Part shown: positions 1 through 5,687 of the stretch, piece by piece
Layout of the letters: each line of letters starts with the position of its first letter
Numbering within the stretch: the stretch's first letter is position 1
Origin: Firmicutes bacterium UBA7709
GTDB lineage: Bacteria; Bacillota_A; Clostridia; Peptostreptococcales; Anaerovoracaceae
Length of the DNA: 5,966 nucleotides
Direction of reading: 5' to 3'
Assembly: GCA_002482405.1 (NCBI GenBank)
Contig: DLFX01000304.1
Coordinates: 1-5,966, forward strand
Position numbers and translations under genes: made by a program
Notes under the pieces: model-generated
The model's input: only the letters and a program-made list of their open reading frames with translations
Database searches by the model: none
What the model was told of the DNA's origin: nothing

Positions 1-176
1 ATCTTTGCACGCCTGGGCAGGCTGCCGACAATCCGGGTATCCTTACCATCGGTTGCGAGTTAGGGCATTCCTGGGATTGCCTACTCAATGGCCGGAAAAT
101 CGCTTTGTCATTGTTCAAAAATTACGGGACCACCAACCCATGCAGGACTTTGCTGCGGATAATCTGCAATCATTAC
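1..176. other. Left-edge stretch with no recognisable gene
   Basis: I see no supportable gene here. One + strand frame is open from the window edge (frame of position 2) and ends with a TGA at 254-256. Its translation has no motif I recognise, and its last part runs through the consensus promoter at 177-205 and the leader of the next operon. It could be the 3' end of a gene that begins outside the window, but overlap with the promoter makes chance openness equally likely. Confidence 0.35.
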
Positions 177-205
177 TTGACTTCTGCCAGGTTGAGCTTT
201 ATAAT
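177..205 (+). promoter_or_regulatory. Sigma-A type promoter of the abiE operon
   Basis: TTGACT at 177-182 (5 of 6 matches to the -35 consensus) is followed by a 17-base spacer and a perfect TATAAT at 200-205. Spacing is ideal for the housekeeping sigma factor. Transcription would start near 211-213, about 50 bases before the TTG chosen as the start of the AbiEi gene. Because the -10 box covers the in-frame ATG at 204-206, that ATG is unlikely to be a start codon. Predicted from sequence only. Confidence 0.8.
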
Positions 206-218
206 GAATGCATCAAAA

Positions 219-247
219 TTCAGCTCCTGGCACCTCAGAAAGCTGAA
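219..247. repeat. Inverted repeat in the abiE leader, candidate AbiEi operator
   Basis: TTCAGCT at 219-225 and AGCTGAA at 241-247 are perfect 7-base arms around a 15-base centre. They lie just after the predicted transcription start and before the AbiEi start. AbiEi proteins of characterised AbiE systems repress their own operon by binding inverted repeats at the promoter, so an operator role fits. A weak RNA hairpin, or chance, are the alternatives, since the arms are short. Confidence 0.4.
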
Positions 248-251
248 ATCT

Positions 252-256
252 GGTGA
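252..256 (+). promoter_or_regulatory. Ribosome binding site deciding the TTG start of abiEi
   Basis: GGTGA at 252-256 lies 7 bases before the TTG at 264. It is a moderate Shine-Dalgarno match, but the spacing equals that of all the other genes in this window. The earlier in-frame ATG at 204 falls inside the -10 box of the promoter and so would not be transcribed as part of a usable start. Confidence 0.5.
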
Positions 257-263
257 TGTTTGT

Positions 264-866
264 TTGAAAACAAGGCGTATCCGGGATATACAATCGCTCT
301 TTACGCGTTATGGGGCGATTGTTCGGACATCTCAGCTTCGGGAATCCGGTATATATAGCAGGGAAATCCAAAAACTTCTGGAAGAGGGGCATATTGTCCG
401 TCTAAAAGAAGGGTATTACATTTGGCATGAGAAAATGGATCAGCTGTCAGATTATCAGATCGCAGTGACTACCATTTCGAATGCCACAATATGCTTTATC
501 TCCGCCGCCTCCGTGTATGGCCTGACCACGGTCATTCCTGATGCCGTTCATATTGCCATTCCCAATGAGGGTAGACAGCCCCAGAAACCCTGCATTCCAC
601 CGATTCAACTCGTACAGTTCAAGCCAGCGGTGTTTCATCTGGGGAGAACCGAAATACAAGTCGATTCCAGCATTCTTCCCATTTACGATAAGGAGCGCAC
701 CGTCTGCGATTGCCTCAAACGTCGAAGCGAGATAGGCGATGACATTGCGCTTGAAGTCATCAAGAATTACATGCGGGGAAAAAGGAACATGCAAAAGCTG
801 TATGCCTATGCACAAAAGCTTCGCATCCAGCAAAACCTTCATCCTTATGTGGAGGCACTAGCATGA
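264..866 (+). CDS. abiEi: AbiEi family antitoxin / transcriptional regulator (type IV toxin-antitoxin)
   Basis: This is the antitoxin and autorepressor half of an AbiE abortive-infection module, about 200 residues long from the chosen start. Residues about 5-55 form the N-terminal winged helix typical of AbiEi: a helix-turn-helix region with RTSQLRESGIYSREIQKLLE, then a hydrophobic wing ending in GYYIW. The C-terminal domain shows the family pattern: an ISAASVYGLTT segment, VHIAIP, and IYDKERTVCDCLKRR close to the end. I chose the TTG at 264 because the open frame's earlier ATGs (105 and 204) lie upstream of or inside the promoter, and GGTGA sits 7 bases upstream. The stop overlaps the toxin start (ATGA). 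In known AbiE systems AbiEi represses the operon and counters the toxin without a stable complex. Family assignment is firm; the exact start is less so. Confidence 0.88.
   Translation: MKTRRIRDIQSLFTRYGAIVRTSQLRESGIYSREIQKLLEEGHIVRLKEGYYIWHEKMDQLSDYQIAVTTISNATICFISAASVYGLTTVIPDAVHIAIPNEGRQPQKPCIPPIQLVQFKPAVFHLGRTEIQVDSSILPIYDKERTVCDCLKRRSEIGDDIALEVIKNYMRGKRNMQKLYAYAQKLRIQQNLHPYVEALA
851..855 (+). promoter_or_regulatory. Ribosome binding site of abiEii inside abiEi
   Basis: A perfect GGAGG lies within the last codons of abiEi, 7 bases before the ATG at 863. With the ATGA stop-start overlap this favours translational coupling, and it fixes the toxin start. Confidence 0.8.
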
Positions 867-1756
867 GCAAAGCCGCCAGCATCAAGGCACGGTTACGCAA
901 TCTCGCCATACTGGACCAAAAGCCATATGAATACATTCAGACACACTATCTGATTGAACGGCTTTTGTTTCGACTCTCAATATCCCGATATTCACATGAT
1001 TTTGTATTGAAAGGCGGGTTGCTGCTTCACGTCATCTTCGAGGGCCGTGCCCGTGCAACAAGGGACATCGACTTTCTTGCCAGATATGTCAGCAATGCGC
1101 CAGAGAACATAAAAGACATTTTTCTTGAAGTATGCAGCATATCGGCAGACGACGCTGTTTCCTTCAATCCAGATTCCATTGTTGTGGAACATATAACAGA
1201 AGACGCGGATTACTCCGGTGTTCGTATTAAGATCGTAGGTTTATTTGATCGTTCCCGGAGCACACTTCAGTTCGATATCGGATTCGGCGATGTGGTTGTT
1301 CCAAAGCCGGAAGAGATGGTCTACCCTTCTCTGCTAGACATGGATGAAATACGCCTGCTGGTCTATTCCAAAGAATCCATCATTGCGGAAAAGTTCCAGG
1401 CCATGCTCTATCTAGCTCAGGCCAATAGCCGAATGAAGGATTTTTATGATATCTACTTACTGGCATCCGAGTTCGATTTTGATGGTGGTATTCTACGTGA
1501 AGCCGTCTACCAAACTGTTACTCGTCGCGGCACTCCGCTTGAAGAGGTGCCGGTCGTGTTCACAGATGCTTTCGTTCTTCTTGCTGAAAAGCAGGCACAA
1601 TGGCAGGCATTCTGCAGGCGTATTCATCAAGAAACGATCCCCTTCTCCGATGCCATGACATCAATCCGTCGATTGCTTGAGCCCATTTATCACTCCATCC
1701 TCCATGAAGACGAATGTCTGGCAACTTGGCGGCATGTGGCTCAGTCGTGGGTTTAA
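863..1756 (+). CDS. abiEii: AbiEii/AbiGii family nucleotidyltransferase toxin
   Basis: This is the 297-residue toxin of the AbiE module, with the length and motif order of the DUF1814/AbiEii nucleotidyltransferase family (related to mycobacterial MenT toxins). FVLKGG at 47-52 is the nucleotide-binding signature. RATRDIDFL at 64-72 carries the metal-binding D68-x-D70 pair. QFDIGFGD at 136-143 supplies a further conserved acidic segment. SKESIIAEKFQAM at 169-181 and SRMKDFYDIY at 189-198 are the conserved C-terminal helices of the family. No key residue appears missing, so the enzyme looks intact. The family transfers nucleotides to RNA targets (tRNA for MenT3), halting growth during phage infection; the target of this protein is unknown. 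The ATGA overlap with abiEi and the internal GGAGG indicate one transcript. Its 3' end faces the recombinase operon. Confidence 0.92.
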   Translation: MSKAASIKARLRNLAILDQKPYEYIQTHYLIERLLFRLSISRYSHDFVLKGGLLLHVIFEGRARATRDIDFLARYVSNAPENIKDIFLEVCSISADDAVSFNPDSIVVEHITEDADYSGVRIKIVGLFDRSRSTLQFDIGFGDVVVPKPEEMVYPSLLDMDEIRLLVYSKESIIAEKFQAMLYLAQANSRMKDFYDIYLLASEFDFDGGILREAVYQTVTRRGTPLEEVPVVFTDAFVLLAEKQAQWQAFCRRIHQETIPFSDAMTSIRRLLEPIYHSILHEDECLATWRHVAQSWV

Positions 1757-1825
1757 CATCACGGTCTTTTTCGGCTCCACACCTGATTGATAAAGACTGG
1801 TTTGGTTGTTTATTTGTGCTTATTC
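1757..1825. other. Short gap between convergent operons
   Basis: This gap separates the stop of abiEii (+) from the stop of the third recombinase (-). A weak imperfect hairpin, CCACACC (1777-1783) with GGTTTGG (1799-1805), one mismatch and a 15-base loop, is followed by T-rich sequence on the + strand and might help end the abiE transcript. No strong intrinsic terminator is visible on either strand, and I found no clear direct repeat matching the region upstream of the recombinases. Confidence 0.35.
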
Positions 1826-3067
1826 TCATGTATGCTCGTTCCTATAAAGGATCAACCCGTTTTCAATGACCTCAATCCGCCTGACGATCCTTTGGAATTC
1901 CTCGATGCCAAAGTGCTCCTCATCCGCCCAGGGCCATCCAAGCTGCTCGGATATGAGCTTAAGCAGCTGCTTCTCCTGTATGGTGGGATTCTTGCAGCCG
2001 TTACCCCGCTTTCCCTTTTGACGTTCCTTGCAGTTCCACGCCTTGTAGTGCGTTGCCGGCTCCCGCCGCGCACTACAGCGAAAGGTGCGTCGCGTGTAGG
2101 GCGCGCCACAGCTGCCGCAGAACACTTTACCGAACAGAAAATGGTTATCCCTGCCCTTGCGCAGAATCCCCTGACCGATCTCCCGCCGCCGCTGCGCGAG
2201 CAAGGCCTGCGCACGATTCCAGGTTCCCCGGTCAATGATCGGCTCATGGACATCCGCATAGTAATAGCTTTGAGAGGCGGCATTCGGATCCGGGCGCTTT
2301 GTCAGGAAGTTGATGGGTGCTGTCTTGCCAAGCCGCCTATCCCCAACATAGATATCGTTTTGGAGGACCGCCTGAATGGTCGCCGCCGCCAATGGCTTTT
2401 CGCTTCGCAGACAATGGCCTCCTGCCTTTGTAATGAGCTCCGCGATCTCCGAGTAGGTTTTATGCGCACAGAACAGGTCGAAGGTCATCCGGACCATCCA
2501 CGCGTCCCGGTTGGGAATCAGCTCTCCAGATGCGTCCGTATCGTATCCCAAAATCCTATTGTTCCCCAAATGGAAAATGCCCTTCTCAAAATTCTTCCGA
2601 ACGGTCCACTTCACGTTTTCACTGATGGACCTGCTTTCATCCTGAGCAATGGCTGCCAGCAGTGAGAAAATCATATCGGAGGATGGGTCCATGGAGCTGA
2701 TTCCCTCCCGCTCAAAGAGAACCTCCACATCCTTTTCCTTGAGTTGCCGCACGCTTTGATGGCAGTCCACTACATTGCGCGAGAACCTTGAAATGCTTTT
2801 GACTAAGATCAGATCGATTCTACCACTCAGAGCATCCTCCATCATTTGCTGAAACCCCGGCCGATTTGTATTGGTGCCTGTCTTTCCTTCATCAGAATAG
2901 ATGCCGGCAAACTCCCAGCTATCATTTTCGGCGATCATCTGCCTGTACACAGTCACCTGAGTGTCCAGGCTTTCCGCCTGCGAGGCCATGTCCGTGCTCA
3001 CGCGGCAATAGGCCGCTACCTTCCTCTTCCGCCGTTCCAGCCGGTTGGCAACCCGATGAATGATCAT
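1826..3067 (-). CDS. Large serine recombinase, third gene of the operon
   Basis: This is a site-specific DNA recombinase of the large serine family, 413 residues from the chosen start. The resolvase catalytic domain holds YCRVST at 20-25 with the nucleophile Ser24, IYSDEGKTGT at 56-65 and KSISRFSRN at 90-98. It continues through the E-helix region (IAQDESRSISENVKW, 140-154). A recombinase domain follows (about 165-290). The zinc ribbon uses Cys317, Cys320, Cys346 and Cys358, and is unusually basic between the Cys pairs. The tail after it is short. The frame runs upstream to a TTG at 3082, but the ATG at 3067 is preferred. GGAGG lies 7 bases before it, and the ATG forms an ATGA overlap with the stop of the preceding recombinase, so the two are probably translationally coupled. 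It should act in excision or integration of the surrounding element. No frameshift or lost catalytic residue is seen. Confidence 0.92.
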   Translation of the reverse strand: MIIHRVANRLERRKRKVAAYCRVSTDMASQAESLDTQVTVYRQMIAENDSWEFAGIYSDEGKTGTNTNRPGFQQMMEDALSGRIDLILVKSISRFSRNVVDCHQSVRQLKEKDVEVLFEREGISSMDPSSDMIFSLLAAIAQDESRSISENVKWTVRKNFEKGIFHLGNNRILGYDTDASGELIPNRDAWMVRMTFDLFCAHKTYSEIAELITKAGGHCLRSEKPLAAATIQAVLQNDIYVGDRRLGKTAPINFLTKRPDPNAASQSYYYADVHEPIIDRGTWNRAQALLAQRRREIGQGILRKGRDNHFLFGKVFCGSCGAPYTRRTFRCSARREPATHYKAWNCKERQKGKRGNGCKNPTIQEKQLLKLISEQLGWPWADEEHFGIEEFQRIVRRIEVIENGLILYRNEHT

Positions 3068-4521
3068 TCCGCTCCCTCCCAATCCAGCATCATTTGTTTT
3101 CTCAGCAACGCCGCTATATGATAAGGTCTTTCCCGCGGATAGCGGTATTCAACCGGGATGGCGGAAGTCAAGGAACACTTCCAAGACACTTCGATTGCCG
3201 ATTCACCCATGAATCGGATGGCGTCAACCATTTCATCGAGCCAGTAATACTCCACGGCGTCCGTGCTTGGACATGTCTCTTTCAGCCCTTGCGCAGACCT
3301 GGCATGCTCGGCGATGACACCATCCCGCCTGCAAGCCATCGCCTGTAATTCGCTCATTTTGAGCTGGTCATATGCAGAGATGATTGCCCGGTTCAGGTAT
3401 TCGGTTCTCACCGCAAACTGCCCACACCCATTTTCACCGCCGCAGAACCAGGCTGATCTTGATCCCTGTGCATCAATGGTATACTGGATCAATTTTTCAC
3501 CGCAGGCAGGGCATACCAGCCTCTGGGCGTACGGATACTGTGGTGATGTCCCTGCAGATTTGGCTCGCAACTGCCGAATTCTTTGGGCCATTTCAAAGGT
3601 TTTGCGGTCCACAAGCGGCGTATGATGATCTTCTACATAATAACTGGGGATCTCGGTCTGATCGTTGAGGACACGCCGGTGGGATAAGTGGTCCACAGTG
3701 ATGCTTTTTTGGAGGAGGACGTCTCCCGTATACTTTTCATTGCCCAGAATGTTACACACCGATTTATTGTACCAACGCTCGCCTGATGGGGTAGGATATC
3801 CTTCCTGTTCCATGATCCGCATGATCTGCAAGGTGGTTGTTCCCTTCACATACAGATCAAAGATGCGCCGGACAGCCTCCGCGCGGATCCCATCCGGGAC
3901 ATATTCCCCATCTTCCCCTTGGATATAGCCGTAGGTCGTTTTCCAGGGTACAACGCCCATTTGGTACCGTTTCCGGAATGCCCACTTCATGTTTTCGGAT
4001 ATGGAATAGCTTTCTTCCTGGGCCACAGCGGCCAACACGGAAAGCAGCACCTCCGAGGCCGCTGTACTCGTGTCGATATTTTCCTTCTCGAACAGGATGT
4101 AAATACCCATGGCCTTCAACTTGCGCACATAGGTCAGGCACTCCAAGGTATTGCGCGCAAAGCGGGAGATGCTCTTGGTGATGATATAGTCTATCATGCC
4201 ATGCTCGCAGTCCCGGATCATGCGCATAAACGCCTTTCGCTTGGCCGTGCTCGTTCCCGTGACGCCTTCGTCCACATAGGTGTCTATCAGTTTCCATCCC
4301 TCTCGCCGATTGACGAGGGCTCGGAAGGCGGAAATCTGATTTTCCAGACTGTTGAGCTGCTCTGCCTGGTCCGTGCTGACACGGCAGTATGCCGCTACCC
4401 GCAGCTTCTGGACAGGCTTGTCCGAACCCCGATTCAAGATGCATCGAACGGTACGTCCCTGCGCGCTCACGCGCGGTGTTTGATGATCCGACGATGGATT
4501 AGTCCATGGCCGCGAATTCAC
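3064..4521 (-). CDS. Large serine recombinase, second gene of the operon
   Basis: This is the longest of the three, 485 residues. Residues 1-39 are a basic, low-complexity leader. The catalytic domain has YCRVST at 45-50 with Ser49 as nucleophile, YVDEGVTGTS at 82-91 and KSISRFARN at 116-124, then VAQEESYSISENMKW at 166-180. The recombinase domain spans about 190-320 (YGYIQGEDGEYVP; NEKYTGDVLLQKS). The zinc ribbon has Cys337, Cys340, Cys360 and Cys366, followed by about 115 residues. I chose the GTG at 4521 because an AAAGGGG ribosome binding site ends 7 bases before it. The gene overlaps the end of the first recombinase by 23 bases and the start of the third by 4. All active-site motifs are present, so it looks functional. 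It differs clearly in sequence from its two neighbours, so it is not a recent tandem copy. Confidence 0.92.
   Translation of the reverse strand: MNSRPWTNPSSDHQTPRVSAQGRTVRCILNRGSDKPVQKLRVAAYCRVSTDQAEQLNSLENQISAFRALVNRREGWKLIDTYVDEGVTGTSTAKRKAFMRMIRDCEHGMIDYIITKSISRFARNTLECLTYVRKLKAMGIYILFEKENIDTSTAASEVLLSVLAAVAQEESYSISENMKWAFRKRYQMGVVPWKTTYGYIQGEDGEYVPDGIRAEAVRRIFDLYVKGTTTLQIMRIMEQEGYPTPSGERWYNKSVCNILGNEKYTGDVLLQKSITVDHLSHRRVLNDQTEIPSYYVEDHHTPLVDRKTFEMAQRIRQLRAKSAGTSPQYPYAQRLVCPACGEKLIQYTIDAQGSRSAWFCGGENGCGQFAVRTEYLNRAIISAYDQLKMSELQAMACRRDGVIAEHARSAQGLKETCPSTDAVEYYWLDEMVDAIRFMGESAIEVSWKCSLTSAIPVEYRYPRERPYHIAALLRKQMMLDWEGAE
3075..3079 (-). promoter_or_regulatory. Ribosome binding site that sets the start of the third recombinase
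   Basis: On the - strand a perfect GGAGG lies 7 bases before the ATG at 3067, inside the last codons of the second recombinase. It argues against the TTG at 3082, which would place this site within the coding sequence of the protein it serves. Confidence 0.75.
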
Positions 4522-5503
4522 GGTAACGCCCCTTTCGTGGATTGGAATAGAGCATTCGCAGGCGAATCATGTCGTTTACTTTCTGAAACAATTCCCGGCT
4601 CACAAGGGCCTCATGATGCCCTTCCAGGTAATACTGATCGCGCTGACCCCGGTTCTTCATGCGCTTGTGGGACAGGTAATCCGGTACGTAGGTTTTGTTG
4701 GTCAGCACATCGCCCATATAGCAGATATTGGTCAACATCCGATGGAGCCGGGGTTGTTTCCATACGATACCTGTATTCTCCCTGTGCTCCATATCATTGA
4801 GCATACGTAGCAAGTCCCGATTCTTCCATCCCTCTGCTGCCAGTTCAAATGCCCGGCGGACATGACGGGCCTCGGGTTCAAAGAGGGCCCATTCGCAGGT
4901 TTTCTCATCTCTTCGATATCCATAACAGACCCTGTAATTTGGCTTCCCGGATGAATCCCTACGTTCAAGGGACCATTTGAGGTTCTGACTGATGCTATTG
5001 ATCTCTTCTTGGGCCACGGTCGCAAGAATGGAGAGGTTCAACTCACTCATCTGATCCATGGTATTGATGCCTTCACGCTCAAAGATCACAGGGATACACA
5101 AATCCTTGAGCTTTCGAATCGTGGCTATGCAATCCGAAAGGTTGCGGGCAAACCTTGAGATGGACTTGGTCATGACCATATCGATTTTTCCGGCCTCGCA
5201 GTCGCGGATCAGGCGTTGAAAGCCAGGGCGTAGCTTAATAGAGGTCCCGGTCTTTCCCCGATCGCCATAGATACCAACCAGCTGAAGATTCGGATCTGAG
5301 TCTATGAGCTGCATGTAAGCTTCTTGTTGGGTTTCATAGGAGTTTTCCTGCTCTTCCAGCACGGTACTGACACGGCAATAAATCGCAACGCGCTTTTTTA
5401 CTCCCGAGTTCAATGTCAGCGCTCCATCTGAAATTGGCACGCAGGAGTGCAAGCACTCAATCTTTCCCGATCGGTGGCATTGGGGCATGATAACATCGCT
5501 CAT
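4499..5503 (-). CDS. Serine recombinase lacking the C-terminal zinc ribbon, first gene of the operon
   Basis: This is a 334-residue serine recombinase. The catalytic domain has YCRVST at 42-47 (nucleophile Ser46), IYGDRGKTGTS at 78-88 and KSISRFARN at 113-121, followed by VAQEEINSISQNLKW. A recombinase domain runs to the end (CYMGDVLTNKTY; YYLEGHHEALVSRELFQ). The protein stops with RYREFAAMD, the point where its two neighbours enter their zinc ribbon. No zinc-ribbon coding is seen after the stop in another frame, because the next gene starts there. The N-terminal extension is rich in Cys and His (Cys9, His10, Cys17, His19, Cys21), possibly a small metal site. The ATG at 5503 is chosen over an upstream frame extension to 5569 because GGAGG lies 7 bases before it. 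It may act with the downstream recombinases rather than alone; this is inference. Confidence 0.88.
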   Translation of the reverse strand: MSDVIMPQCHRSGKIECLHSCVPISDGALTLNSGVKKRVAIYCRVSTVLEEQENSYETQQEAYMQLIDSDPNLQLVGIYGDRGKTGTSIKLRPGFQRLIRDCEAGKIDMVMTKSISRFARNLSDCIATIRKLKDLCIPVIFEREGINTMDQMSELNLSILATVAQEEINSISQNLKWSLERRDSSGKPNYRVCYGYRRDEKTCEWALFEPEARHVRRAFELAAEGWKNRDLLRMLNDMEHRENTGIVWKQPRLHRMLTNICYMGDVLTNKTYVPDYLSHKRMKNRGQRDQYYLEGHHEALVSRELFQKVNDMIRLRMLYSNPRKGRYREFAAMD

Positions 5504-5510
5504 GTTGCTT

Positions 5511-5515
5511 CCTCC
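5511..5515 (-). promoter_or_regulatory. Ribosome binding site of the first recombinase
   Basis: GGAGG on the - strand is spaced 7 bases from the ATG at 5503. It shows that the upstream extension of the open frame (to 5569, within the palindrome) is untranslated leader. Confidence 0.8.
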
Positions 5516-5530
5516 AATCAATGTAAAATA

Positions 5531-5591
5531 AGCCTGATCCTGCGATGAATCTTGGACCTCTTCCCTCAATTCACCGCATTTGGATCAGGCT
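5531..5591. repeat. 61-base imperfect palindrome upstream of the recombinase operon
   Basis: The outer arms AGCCTGATCC (5531-5540) and GGATCAGGCT (5582-5591) are perfect 10-base complements. Directly inside them, TGCGATGAAT (5541-5550) pairs with ATTCACCGCA (5569-5578) except for one position, which becomes a G-U pair in RNA read from the - strand. A 3-base bulge (5579-5581) and an 18-base loop (5551-5568) complete a stem of 20 pairs. On the - strand it is followed by TATTTTAC. It could be a recombinase binding or attachment site, an operator, a leader hairpin controlling the operon, or a terminator for the upstream SH3-domain gene. The structure is certain from the sequence; the role is not. 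Confidence 0.75.
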
Positions 5592-5621
5592 ATTACTCAC
5601 TCTTCTTTGAAGATAAGTCAA
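5592..5621 (-). promoter_or_regulatory. Possible promoter of the recombinase operon
   Basis: Read on the - strand, TTGACT (5621-5616) is a good -35 box. After an 18-base spacer comes AGTAAT (5597-5592), which matches only the last four positions of the -10 consensus. The -10 abuts the palindrome, so transcription would begin inside the palindrome's first arm. The weak -10 suggests low or activated expression. The -35 is convincing, the -10 is not. Confidence 0.4.
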
Positions 5622-5687
5622 GTAGAATAATCAGGACGACATAACCACCATTTTGCCCAATCAAGGGCTATCAATTATCTGTGCCCG

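Noticed and set aside
2..256. Open frame entering from the left edge
   Set aside because: It has no motif I recognise and runs through the consensus promoter of abiE, so I do not call it a gene; it may still be the tail of an upstream gene.
447..842. 131-codon open frame on the - strand
   Set aside because: It is antisense to abiEi, and the AbiEi motifs on the + strand are continuous across it.
1787..2665. 292-codon open frame on the + strand
   Set aside because: It lies antisense to the third recombinase, whose motifs are clear. The translation has no recognisable domain.
3857..4444. 195-codon open frame on the - strand
   Set aside because: It is a shifted frame of the second recombinase, which is intact in its own frame; there is no sign of programmed frameshifting.
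3919..4800. 293-codon open frame on the + strand
   Set aside because: It is antisense to the second and first recombinases, spans their junction and shows no family signature.
5531..5591. Integron attC-like site (hairpin with bulge and unpaired centre)
   Set aside because: The outer arms lack the GTTRRRY / RYYYAAC core of attC sites and no tyrosine integron integrase is present.
5655..5668. GCCC...GGGC hairpin after the SH3-domain gene
   Set aside because: It has only four pairs and no T-run on the - strand, too weak to call a terminator.
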